22,679 nt of DNA from an uncultured Lachnospiraceae bacterium (GTDB lineage Bacteria; Bacillota; Clostridia; Lachnospirales; Lachnospiraceae). Made by a program: the position numbers and the translations under genes. The stretch spans positions 49,506 through 72,184 of the forward strand of contig CAJTJZ010000013.1 in assembly GCA_910576895.1 (NCBI GenBank). The letters run 5' to 3'. The notes below the pieces were generated by a model. The model did no database searches. It was not told the DNA's origin and saw only the letters and a program-made list of their open reading frames with translations. How positions within the stretch are numbered: position 1 is the first letter of the stretch; each line of letters begins with the position of its first letter. Shown here in pieces: positions 1-6,768 of this stretch.

Positions 1-376
1 CCATATTTGTTTTGCCAAGAATTATTGCACCAGCTTTTTCCAAATTCTTTACAGCTTCTGCTGTATAACATGGCTTAAAATTAGAAAGAATTTTAGAACT
101 ACAAGTAGTCAACATTCCCTTTGTACACATATTATCTTTAATTGCAACAGGTACGCCAGCTAATGGACTTATCAATGTTTTATCCTCTATCTGTTTTTGA
201 ACCTGCTCTGCTCTTTTTATTAATTCTTTTTCCTCTACTATCGACACATAACAATGATAAATATCTTCTCTTTTTTTAATTTGTTCTAAAGCATCCTCTG
301 CTGCCTCTTTTACAGAAATCTCTTTTGCCTTAATCTTTTTGCCAAGTTCTACGGCAGTTAAACTCATAAAACTCAA
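1..376 (-). CDS. gatA: Aspartyl/glutamyl-tRNA amidotransferase subunit A, N-terminal part (cut by window edge)
   Basis: GatA is the amidase subunit of the GatCAB complex, which converts Glu-tRNA(Gln), and often Asp-tRNA(Asn), to the amidated form in the cytoplasm. About 125 N-terminal codons are visible, and the rest runs off the left end. The translation shows the amidase-signature N-terminus: a helical region (ELGKKIKAKEIS) followed by PLAGVPVAIKDNM, which carries the first catalytic lysine of the Ser-cisSer-Lys family, and then GAIILGKTNM. gatC ends 24 bases upstream, so the two are probably cotranscribed. I place the start at a TTG (376-374) because a strong AAGGAGG-type site (381-390) lies 7 bases before it. 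The next in-frame ATG (367-365) sits 16 bases from that site, which is too far. The protein identity is secure; the start is less so. Confidence 0.93.
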   Translation of the reverse strand, partial: MSFMSLTAVELGKKIKAKEISVKEAAEDALEQIKKREDIYHCYVSIVEEKELIKRAEQVQKQIEDKTLISPLAGVPVAIKDNMCTKGMLTTCSSKILSNFKPCYTAEAVKNLEKAGAIILGKTNM

Positions 377-400
377 AATATTTCCTCCTTTCCATTTCCA

Positions 401-697
401 TTATTGTATTGTTGTCATTGGCACTACAAGTCCATTATTTTTGCTCTCTGGTGCATTTTCAAGCAAATTGGAAACACCATCTCCATTTACTACAATATCT
501 TCACGAAATACATTCTGAACTGGAAAGATATGTGACATTGGTTCTACCTCACTTGTATCTAATTCATTTAATTTATCAATATAATCAAGCATTTTCTCCA
601 TATCATGTTTTGCCTGCTTTTTTTCCTCTTCGGAAAGCTCTAACTTGGCAAGAATACCCACATATTCCATTGTTTCATCTGAAATTACATTTGCCAT
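401..697 (-). CDS. gatC: Aspartyl/glutamyl-tRNA amidotransferase subunit C
   Basis: GatC is the small subunit that stabilises the GatA-GatB interface of the tRNA-dependent amidotransferase. The predicted 98-residue product has the expected family length. It shows the GatC pattern: a helical N-terminus (ISDETMEYVGILAKLELSEEE), a coiled middle with DYIDKLNELDTSEVEPMSH, and a C-terminal NVFREDIV segment. I chose the ATG at 697-695 because the sequence upstream has AAAGGAG about 10 bases away, and because homology begins there. An in-frame upstream extension to 760 looks like untranslated leader. It is the first gene before gatA in the same direction, and gatB presumably follows outside the window. 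Confidence 0.95.
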   Translation of the reverse strand: MANVISDETMEYVGILAKLELSEEEKKQAKHDMEKMLDYIDKLNELDTSEVEPMSHIFPVQNVFREDIVVNGDGVSNLLENAPESKNNGLVVPMTTIQ

Positions 698-809
698 AAT
701 TATTTCGCTCCTTTCATTAACATTATGAATTTTAAAATAAATCCTTATATAGGGTAACACAGTCCTAGAGGAAACTCAAGATTTTTTTTAGAAAGAATCT
801 AATATACTT

Positions 810-838
810 ATTATAATATCTTAATTTTTTAAAGTAAA
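810..838 (-). promoter_or_regulatory. Probable sigma-A promoter of gatCA
   Basis: On the minus strand there is TTTACT (838-833), a 17-base spacer, and TATAAT (815-810). The predicted start lies near 803, giving a leader of roughly 100 bases before gatC. The -10 is perfect and the -35 matches 4 of 6. Confidence 0.55.
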
Positions 839-886
839 AAGATTACGCTCTCTTTGAAAACAGCCTTATTTCTTATATCTAATTAA

Positions 887-912
887 AGTGTATTTTATAA
901 GAATAATACACT
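887..912 (-). terminator. Weak candidate terminator after the ANTAR gene
   Basis: On the minus strand AGTGTATT pairs with AATACACT (8 bp, 10-base loop) about 30 bases after the ANTAR stop codon, followed by TTTAATT. The U-tract is poor, so this may only be an inefficient terminator. It lies upstream of the gatC promoter, where an operon boundary is expected. Confidence 0.45.
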
Positions 913-939
913 GAAAATCTGTAAAGATAATCGATCATC

Positions 940-1482
940 TTACATTAAACGAAGAATCATTTCTGCTGTTTCTACCATATTTGTTCCACTATCCATACTT
1001 GTTTTTTGAATATAATGATGAGCTTCTTGTTCTGACATATGATTCCGATCCATAAGTAATAGCTTTGCCCTTAAAATAATTGCCTTTTCTTCTTCTGTTC
1101 TCTGTTTTGGCTTTTCCCTCTCTTTTTTTCTTTTATGCCGATAGCTTGCAAACATCATTTCTACTGTATTTAATAAATCACGTGTTTTTAATGGCATACT
1201 AAGACAAACAATTTGTTCATTTACACATTGTTCCAATTTTGCTGGTGATGCCATTAAAAGCATCTCATATCCTTTTGGAAGATAATTATAAATTTCACTA
1301 TAATGCATATCCGATAAGCGATAACCACAAAGAACAATGCCATTATCCAAGGAATTTGCCACAGTAACCACTTGTGCACCTGTTGTACAAAGGGCATTAA
1401 CATCATATCCATTCTTCATAAGGATATTTTTAATCAACTTTGCATCCTCCAATTTTGGAAACGCTATGACAATACTTGGCAT
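940..1482 (-). CDS. ANTAR-domain RNA-binding antiterminator with degenerate receiver domain
   Basis: The product has 180 residues. Residues 1-112 resemble a response-regulator receiver, but the aspartate expected after strand 3 is a glycine (IVLCGYRL, G53). The acidic pair near the N-terminus is also absent (IAFPKLED), so phosphorylation control is unlikely. A basic coiled linker (about 113-130, KRKKEREKPK) leads to an ANTAR domain at about 130-178, with the family pattern of RAK-LLM near 138-144, SEQEAHHYIQ and an alternating hydrophobic last helix. ANTAR proteins bind paired RNA hairpins and prevent transcription termination in nitrogen or amino-alcohol genes. The gene lies 93 bases downstream of a glutamine synthetase and shares its direction. 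The glnA leader has a terminator-like hairpin, so glnA is the obvious candidate target. GGAGG lies just upstream of the ATG. The domain call is strong; the target is inferred. Confidence 0.88.
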   Translation of the reverse strand: MPSIVIAFPKLEDAKLIKNILMKNGYDVNALCTTGAQVVTVANSLDNGIVLCGYRLSDMHYSEIYNYLPKGYEMLLMASPAKLEQCVNEQIVCLSMPLKTRDLLNTVEMMFASYRHKRKKEREKPKQRTEEEKAIILRAKLLLMDRNHMSEQEAHHYIQKTSMDSGTNMVETAEMILRLM

Positions 1483-1575
1483 ATTCCTACCTCCAAAAAA
1501 CTACCAATCATAAAAAATATTCTTTCTATCTATTTTAATACGAAAAAGGAAAAATTTTTCGCTTGTAAGTATAAA

Positions 1576-2871
1576 TTAAATCTTTCTTAAATACTTTTTC
1601 AATTCCCATTCACTGACATTCATCATATACTCATTCCATTCTTTTGTTTTTTCTGTAATATAAGCCTCACAGATTTTTTCTCCCAATACCTCTTTAATAA
1701 AATCATCCTTACGAAAAGATTCAATTGCCTCCTCAAGTGTTCTTGGAAGCTGTTTTTCTTTCGAACCATCTGCTGTTTCTTTTATTTCTTTCTTCTTACG
1801 AATCCCATCCATTCCTGCTGCAAGAATTAAAGCAATCGAAAGATAAGGATTCATAGCTCCATCTGGACTACGAAGTTCAAGACGTGCTCCATTTCCACCC
1901 TTTGTTGCAATTCGTATAAGGGTATCTCTTTTTTCTGCTGACCAGCTTTCTGAAAATGGTGCACGAAAACCAGATCCAAGCCGCTTATAAGAATTAACTA
2001 AAGGATTATTAATTAATGTCATTCCTTCAATATGAGATAAGATTCCCGCAATAAAATAATATCCTTCCTTACTAATTCCATTTTCATCTTTAGCATCTTC
2101 AAAAACATTATTTCCTTCTTTTTCTAATGATAAATTTAAGTGCATTCCAGAACCTGCTAAATGAGAATCTGGCTTTGGCATAAAGGTAGCATGATAACCA
2201 TGCCTTCTTGCTACAATACGTACTAACATTTTAAATGTCACAATATTATCAGCTGTATTGACTGCATTATCATATTTAAAATCAATTTCATGCTGTCCTG
2301 CTTCATTGGAATGATAAGAACTATCTACTTCAAAATGCATATCTTCCATAAACATTACCATTTCCCTACGAGCATTCTCCCCTGTATCAACAGGCCCTAT
2401 ATCAAAACATTCCCCTTGATCACTTAATTCTGTTGTTGGTTCTCCTTCTTCATCTGTTTTAAATAAGAAAAATTCACATTCTGGTCCAACATGAAAAGTA
2501 TATCCTTCCTTTTCAATTTCAGAAAGCACTTTTTGCAAAACATATCTAGAATCTGTTTCTACAGGACGATTTTCTGAATCAACAACATTACAAAACAGAC
2601 GTGCCACTTTTCCCTGTTGTGGTCGCCAAGGAAAAATTTCAAAAGTATCAAGAATTGGCTTTAAAAAATACTCTCTATGCACATCTCTATGAATACATTC
2701 CAACTCTGTACCTTCAAAATTACATCTTCCTGCTAAAATTTTCTCAATCTGACTTGATGTTACGGCAAGATTTTTCATCATACCAAAAACATCTACAAAC
2801 TGAAGACGGATAAACTCCACATCTTCTTCCTCAACCATCTTTAAAATATCCATATTTGTATACCTTGCCAT
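1576..2871 (-). CDS. glnA: Type I glutamine synthetase
   Basis: This enzyme makes glutamine from glutamate, ammonia and ATP in the cytoplasm. Its 431 residues fit the short GSI-alpha class of Firmicutes. Visible landmarks are the beta-grasp N-terminus with LQFVDVFGMMKN, the metal-site GPECEFFLF (E131, E133), a Q-H-E segment (193-195), the ATP/glutamate segment FMPKP followed by GSGMH (230-243), NSYKRL (293-298), and the arginine-rich LELRSPDG..NPYL (331-344). Several signature spots deviate from common GlnA: DSHLA instead of a Phe-Gly-type insert before GSGMH, NEAGQHE at the metal-binding site, and GFRAP where GYEAP or GFEAP is usual. I therefore cannot exclude a GS-like ligase, but the ANTAR neighbour fits nitrogen assimilation. 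AAGGAGAG precedes the ATG. It has its own promoter and leader hairpin. Confidence 0.9.
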   Translation of the reverse strand: MARYTNMDILKMVEEEDVEFIRLQFVDVFGMMKNLAVTSSQIEKILAGRCNFEGTELECIHRDVHREYFLKPILDTFEIFPWRPQQGKVARLFCNVVDSENRPVETDSRYVLQKVLSEIEKEGYTFHVGPECEFFLFKTDEEGEPTTELSDQGECFDIGPVDTGENARREMVMFMEDMHFEVDSSYHSNEAGQHEIDFKYDNAVNTADNIVTFKMLVRIVARRHGYHATFMPKPDSHLAGSGMHLNLSLEKEGNNVFEDAKDENGISKEGYYFIAGILSHIEGMTLINNPLVNSYKRLGSGFRAPFSESWSAEKRDTLIRIATKGGNGARLELRSPDGAMNPYLSIALILAAGMDGIRKKKEIKETADGSKEKQLPRTLEEAIESFRKDDFIKEVLGEKICEAYITEKTKEWNEYMMNVSEWELKKYLRKI

Positions 2872-2895
2872 ATTATTCTCTCCTTAAAAAGGCAA

Positions 2896-2922
2896 AAAGG
2901 CATCCTATTTCAGAACGCCTTT
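2896..2922 (-). terminator. Terminator-like hairpin inside the glnA leader (candidate antitermination site)
   Basis: On the minus strand AAAGGCGTTCT (2922-2912) pairs with AGGATGCCTTT (2906-2896), an 11 bp stem with two G-U pairs and a GAAAT loop. It is followed by TT, GCC and five more T residues. It sits about 20-50 bases after the predicted transcription start and directly before the ribosome binding site, where a terminator would block glnA unless relieved. An alternative 4 bp pairing (CAGA 2927-2924 with TCTG 2914-2911) would break the 5' arm. I could not find a clear pair of hexaloop hairpins of the known ANTAR target type. Confidence 0.6.
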
Positions 2923-2950
2923 GTCTGCCGATGTTTTATTACTTAGAAGT

Positions 2951-2978
2951 ATTTTACAAAAAAAATTTAAAAAGTCAA
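2951..2978 (-). promoter_or_regulatory. Promoter of glnA
   Basis: On the minus strand there is TTGACT (2978-2973), a 16-base AT-rich spacer and TAAAAT (2956-2951). Start is expected near 2944, giving a leader of about 70 bases that contains the hairpin at 2896-2922. It starts immediately after the smpB stop codon. Confidence 0.7.
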
Positions 2979-2992
2979 GAACATTCTTTTTT

Positions 2993-3466
2993 TCAATATA
3001 AATTTTTTACTTTAAAATTTTTCTCTGCCTCTCTCCTTTGATCTTTCTTTGCAATATCTTCTCTTTTATCATATAATTTCTTTCCTTTTGCTAAACCAAT
3101 TTCCACCTTTACATGACTTCCGCTAAAATAAACATTAAGCGGCACTATGGTATAACCCTGCTTTGCAATTTCTTGAGAAAATTTACGAATCTGATATTTA
3201 TGAAGAAGCAATTTTTTTACTCTTAAGGGATCTTTATTAAAAATATTTCCTTTCTCATAAGGGCTAATATGCATCCCATAAAGAAACATTTCTCCTTGTT
3301 CTATTCGGATAAATGCTTCTTTAATACTACATTTTCCCATACGAAGCGATTTAACTTCTGTCCCATGAAGGGCAATACCAACCTCTAGCTTTTCTATAAT
3401 AAAATAATCAAAAAATGCTTTCTTATTATTTGCAATCAGCTTTCTTGAATCCTTTGCTTTTGCCAT
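2993..3466 (-). CDS. smpB: SsrA-binding protein SmpB
   Basis: SmpB binds tmRNA and carries it to stalled ribosomes for trans-translation. The 157-residue product has the standard length and the family core: NKKAFFDYFI, then GIALHGTEVKSLR, followed by LHGMHIS-like LYGMHISPYEKGN, then VPLNVYF and KVEIGLAKGKKLYDKRE. The basic C-terminal tail (KKDQRREAEKN) that inserts into the decoding centre is present. The gene lies 51 bases downstream of rnr in the same direction. That adjacency is common in Firmicutes and fits the known involvement of RNase R in degrading non-stop mRNAs during tmRNA action. I do not see the ssrA RNA gene in this window. Confidence 0.97.
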   Translation of the reverse strand: MAKAKDSRKLIANNKKAFFDYFIIEKLEVGIALHGTEVKSLRMGKCSIKEAFIRIEQGEMFLYGMHISPYEKGNIFNKDPLRVKKLLLHKYQIRKFSQEIAKQGYTIVPLNVYFSGSHVKVEIGLAKGKKLYDKREDIAKKDQRREAEKNFKVKNLY

Positions 3467-3517
3467 CTTTTTTTACCCTGCCTAGACAATCCTTTCTTCA
3501 TTTTTTTCTATTTGCTT

Positions 3518-5704
3518 TTAAAAATAAAAATCCTCCTGAATCTCTTTCGCCCACTGAGCCAACATATCTTCTATTGGAAATCTAAAATCAATTGTTCCCA
3601 TCTGTTTATTTGCATTTGACACAACAATTGATACTTTTTGTCCAAGTTTATATACCTTATTTGTATGTTCTCCCACCATACAATAAGCTTCCTCATCATA
3701 GTAATAATAATCATCTGGAATTTCCGTTACTCTTATCATGCCTTCAATCGTATTTGGCAATTCTACATAAATTCCCCATGCAGTAATACCAGAAATAACG
3801 CCTTCAAATTTCTTTCCAATAAATCTTTCCATATACTCGGCCTTTTTCATTTTATCTGTTTCTCGTTCTGCTTCCTCTGCCCGGCGTTCTGTAGCACTTG
3901 ATTGAATAGCCACCTGTGGTAATATGGTTTCATAATGTTGTATTCTCTTTGTTGAAAGCCCTGTATGAAGATTCTCTTTTATAATTCGATGAATCTGCAA
4001 ATCTGGATAACGCCGAATAGGGGAAGTAAAATGACAATAATATTTTGAGGAAAGTCCAAAATGCCCTGTATTTTCTGTTGTATATCTTGCCTGTTTCATT
4101 GATCGCAATGCCAAGCGACTAATGATAGCTTCTTCTTTTGTACCCTCAATTTTTTCCAATAATTTCTGCAATTCCTTTGGATGAATTTCCTCCTTAGAAA
4201 TATGCATAGAATATCCAAAATTATTGATAAAAATGCCAAGCTTTTGAATTTTTTCTTTATCTGGTATATCATGAGTACGATAAAGAAATGGAAGCTCCTG
4301 CCAAAAAAAATCTTCTGCTACCGTTTCATTTGCAAGCAGCATAAAATCTTCAATGATTTTCGTTGCACAATTTCTATCATAAGGCTGAATATCAATTGGT
4401 TTTCCTTTCTTATCAAGTATAATTTTACTTTCTGGAAAATCAAAATCTATCGATCCCCGTTTATGGCGTTTTTCTCGTAATATTTTCGATAGTTCCAACA
4501 TCCTTTCAAACATAGGAACAAATTCCTTATATTCTTCTATTAATTTCTGCTCTTTATCTTCTAAAATTCCCTTTACTGCTGTATAAGTCATCCGTCTATC
4601 TACATTTATAATGCTTTCTACAATACGATGTCCTAACATTGTTCCATTTTCATCTATTTCCATAATACAGCTTAATGCTAATCGATCACAGCCTTGATTT
4701 AGGGAACAAATTCCATTCGATAATTTATGTGGCAGCATTGGTATGACACGATCTACAAGATAAACACTTGTCCCCCGCTTATATGCTTCCTTATCAAGCG
4801 GACTTTTCTCTTTTACATAATGAGATACATCTGCAATATGCACTCCTAATGTATAAATTCCTTCTTCTTTTGTCAATGTAATTGCATCATCTAAATCTTT
4901 CGCATCTTCACCATCAATCGTTACTGTCTGCAGGCTGCGAATATCTGTGCGTCCCATTGCCTGTTCTGGCAATACGGTTTCTGGCATCATTCCAGCTTGC
5001 TTTATCACTTCCTTTGGAAATTCCTCTGGCAATCCAAATGCTCGAACAATAGAAATAATATCAACACCCGGATCATTTACATGTCCAAGAATTTCTATAA
5101 TTTCTCCTTCTGGACTTTTTTTATTCTCACCATAATCTATTATTTTAACAACCACTTTGTGACCTGATACTGCTCCCATTGTTTTTTCTTTTGGAATAAA
5201 GATATCTTTTCCAAATTTTTGATCATCCGCAATAACAAATCCAAAATTTTTGCTTTTTGCATAAGTACCCACAATTGTATCTCTAGTACGCTCTATTATT
5301 TTTTTAATTCTTCCCTCTCTGCGGCGACCAGAACTATGATCACTGCGTTTTAAAATTTCTACTTGCACTTTATCCCCATGAAAAGCTGTACCAACAAACT
5401 CCATAGGAATATAAATATCTTCTCCTTCTTCTACATTTACAAAACCAAATCCCTTCAATGTAGCACAAAAAGTACCTATAAGCAATGAATCCTTTGCTTT
5501 ATGAATACGTCCTTTTACATCAATTACAATTTTATCTTCATCCTTTAATAATTCTAAAATTCGGCGAAACTTATCACGCTCTCCTTTTGGTACTTGCAAA
5601 AAACCTGCCATTTCTTTAAATTTCATTGGTCTGTATTGTTTATCCTCAATAAAATCAAGAACTACTGCTTTTCTTTGTTTTTGCAATTCCTGTTCATTTT
5701 CCAT
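3518..5704 (-). CDS. rnr: Ribonuclease R (3'-5' exoribonuclease)
   Basis: RNase R degrades structured RNA processively from the 3' end. The 728-residue product shows, in order: a winged-helix N-terminus (about 1-70), a cold-shock-like OB fold (GTFCATLKGFGFV, about 77-120), a second OB fold (GTYAKSKNFGFV, about 146-195), the RNB catalytic domain (about 250-575) with the metal-binding cluster at D264, D267, D270, D272 and D273, and a C-terminal S1 domain (about 635-715, FEGVISGITAWGIYVELPN). The protein ends almost directly after the S1 fold and lacks the long lysine-rich tail found in many RNase R proteins, so it is on the short side. AAAGGGG lies about 9 bases before the ATG. It is followed by smpB. 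Confidence 0.96.
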   Translation of the reverse strand: MENEQELQKQRKAVVLDFIEDKQYRPMKFKEMAGFLQVPKGERDKFRRILELLKDEDKIVIDVKGRIHKAKDSLLIGTFCATLKGFGFVNVEEGEDIYIPMEFVGTAFHGDKVQVEILKRSDHSSGRRREGRIKKIIERTRDTIVGTYAKSKNFGFVIADDQKFGKDIFIPKEKTMGAVSGHKVVVKIIDYGENKKSPEGEIIEILGHVNDPGVDIISIVRAFGLPEEFPKEVIKQAGMMPETVLPEQAMGRTDIRSLQTVTIDGEDAKDLDDAITLTKEEGIYTLGVHIADVSHYVKEKSPLDKEAYKRGTSVYLVDRVIPMLPHKLSNGICSLNQGCDRLALSCIMEIDENGTMLGHRIVESIINVDRRMTYTAVKGILEDKEQKLIEEYKEFVPMFERMLELSKILREKRHKRGSIDFDFPESKIILDKKGKPIDIQPYDRNCATKIIEDFMLLANETVAEDFFWQELPFLYRTHDIPDKEKIQKLGIFINNFGYSMHISKEEIHPKELQKLLEKIEGTKEEAIISRLALRSMKQARYTTENTGHFGLSSKYYCHFTSPIRRYPDLQIHRIIKENLHTGLSTKRIQHYETILPQVAIQSSATERRAEEAERETDKMKKAEYMERFIGKKFEGVISGITAWGIYVELPNTIEGMIRVTEIPDDYYYYDEEAYCMVGEHTNKVYKLGQKVSIVVSNANKQMGTIDFRFPIEDMLAQWAKEIQEDFYF

Positions 5705-5743
5705 AAATTCACACCCCTTTTATATAAAACTTTATATAATATA

Positions 5744-5906
5744 CTCATGAATGAAAAAGTTTTCCATTTTTCATTCGTGAGTCCGTGCCGACCGCAGCCG
5801 CGAAGCAGCTCACTTTTTGTCATGCCCATTTGGACATGACCTGTCTTGTGCGGTCGTGCACATCATTTTATACTGAGCGGTCAGGTTTTTCGACCGCCAG
5901 TATAAA
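5744..5906 (-). repeat. GC-rich palindromic element with three-way-junction fold; candidate structured RNA or dispersed repeat
   Basis: This gene-free block between secG and rnr stands out from its AT-rich surroundings. Reading the minus strand, it holds hairpin C (5906-5867, 15 bp, one bulge, loop AGGTTTTTC when read on plus). Next comes an outer stem GTGC/GCAC plus GACCGC/GCGGTC (5861-5850 with 5795-5785). That stem encloses two hairpins: GTCATG-CATGAC (5840-5819, AAAT loop) and AGCTG-CTTCG-CGGCT (5810-5796). The last is hairpin A (5781-5744, 15-base arms, 8-base loop). Two inner pairs are G-U on the minus-strand RNA but mismatches on the plus strand, which favours minus as the RNA sense. 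Hairpin C recurs, inverted, at 17556-17593. I do not recognise a named family. Confidence 0.6.
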
Positions 5907-5955
5907 TAATAGATTATAAGCTTAACCCACAAATTCATTGTTATAAATAATAAAG

Positions 5956-5990
5956 AAAGCGTCCTTATCTCATTCAGATAAAGACGCTTT
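5956..5990 (-). terminator. Terminator after secG
   Basis: AAAGCGTC pairs with GACGCTTT, continued after one mismatch by TTATCT/AGATAA, with a CATTC loop. It begins about 10 bases after the secG stop codon. On the minus strand the following bases are CTTTCTTTATTATT. It is nearly symmetric and could also work on the other strand, which has TTTTT. Confidence 0.75.
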
Positions 5991-6000
5991 TTCTTCTGCA

Positions 6001-6243
6001 CTAGAAAATATTTAAATTTAATACTAACGAAATCAATATGAAAAGAACTGCAAGTATTGTTGTCACCTTTTCTAATACACCTTCCCTAGAACGGCCTTTA
6101 TTCCTTCCCCAATAAGTATCAGAACCGCCGCTGATAGCTCCTGTGAGTCCAGCCTGCTTTCCTTCTTGCATTAAAACAATGATGGTCAATGCAATACATA
6201 TAATGATATATACAATCATTAAAATAACTTTTAATACTGCCAT
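6001..6243 (-). CDS. secG: Preprotein translocase subunit SecG
   Basis: SecG is the small accessory membrane subunit of the SecYEG channel. The 80-residue product has the family layout. A first membrane helix (about 3-24, LKVILMIVYIIICIALTIIVL) is followed by QEGKQAGL and a glycine/serine-rich SGGSDTYWGRNKGRSREG loop, then a second membrane helix (about 58-79). Two adjacent ATGs are possible. I chose the second (6243-6241) because GGAGG ends 7 bases before it, against 4 bases for the first. It has its own candidate promoter and a terminator, so it is probably a single-gene unit. Confidence 0.95.
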   Translation of the reverse strand: MAVLKVILMIVYIIICIALTIIVLMQEGKQAGLTGAISGGSDTYWGRNKGRSREGVLEKVTTILAVLFILISLVLNLNIF

Positions 6244-6284
6244 CATAACACCTCCAAAACTACAAATTTGACATGAATATTATG

Positions 6285-6313
6285 ATATTACCACACCTAT
6301 ATTAAAAATGCAA
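6285..6313 (-). promoter_or_regulatory. Candidate promoter of secG
   Basis: On the minus strand there is TTGCAT (6313-6308), a 17-base spacer and TAATAT (6290-6285). It falls in the short gap after the comFB stop codon. The -35 is weak, so confidence is moderate. Confidence 0.45.
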
Positions 6314-6317
6314 GTAT

Positions 6318-6620
6318 TTATTTTTTTTCTTCGTCATTTTTATTATTATGCCTTGGGCGTTCGATTACCTTATTGATTCCACTAATAATTGCCATGGTAA
6401 CGTCCATTTCTGATTGCCCTTTATCCATAACAATTGATCTTGAGATCAATTCCCCTCGATCAGATACCACATATTTCGGCGGAAGATGATTTAGTGCAAA
6501 TGCTGCCGAATCCATTCGGCAATTATCACATGTGCAACAGCCAAGTTTTTCCATCAAATCATCCAGCTTTTCAAAAACAAGTTCCTCCATTACATTTTTT
6601 AAAGTTCCATTTCCCTCCAT
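6318..6620 (-). CDS. ComFB-family protein (late competence development protein family)
   Basis: The 100-residue product matches the ComFB family. It has an N-terminal helical NVMEELVFEKLDDLMEKL, a cysteine cluster CCTCDNC (C28, C29, C31, C34), a D-x-A-A-F-A-L-N-H-L-P-P-K-Y-V motif (37-51), and a helical C-terminal half ending in a charged tail (NNKNDEEKK). In Bacillus subtilis ComFB lies in the comF operon and binds zinc through cysteines. Cyanobacterial members have been reported to bind cyclic dinucleotides. Here it is not next to comFA or comFC but sits between an amino acid ABC transporter and secG, so a direct role in DNA uptake is not indicated. GGAAGG lies about 10 bases before the ATG. 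The family call is good; the function in this organism is unknown. Confidence 0.85.
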   Translation of the reverse strand: MEGNGTLKNVMEELVFEKLDDLMEKLGCCTCDNCRMDSAAFALNHLPPKYVVSDRGELISRSIVMDKGQSEMDVTMAIISGINKVIERPRHNNKNDEEKK

Positions 6621-6768
6621 AGTTACAACTTCCTTCCCTTCGTCCTACGTCTTTTTTTATAGCAGCTATATAAAAATTTACATACTGCCACAGGAACACC
6701 AAGACATTCCTAAATTTCTCTGCTGGAATAATTGCAAAAATAGAAAAATTTCGCAAACATTTCAGTTC

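Noticed and set aside
698..760. In-frame N-terminal extension of gatC by 21 codons
   Set aside because: GatC homology begins at the internal ATG, which has a good ribosome binding site; the extension is leader sequence.
2872..2992. Canonical double-hexaloop ANTAR target in the glnA leader
   Set aside because: I could not pair two adjacent small hairpins with A1/G4 hexaloops; only the terminator-like hairpin and a short alternative pairing are visible.
5744..5781. Hairpin A as the promoter-proximal terminator for rnr
   Set aside because: It precedes rnr in the direction of transcription and is not followed by a T-run on the minus strand.
5810..6001. 63-codon minus-strand reading frame between secG and rnr
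   Set aside because: It runs through the secG terminator and the palindromic element, has no ribosome binding site and its composition follows the hairpins.
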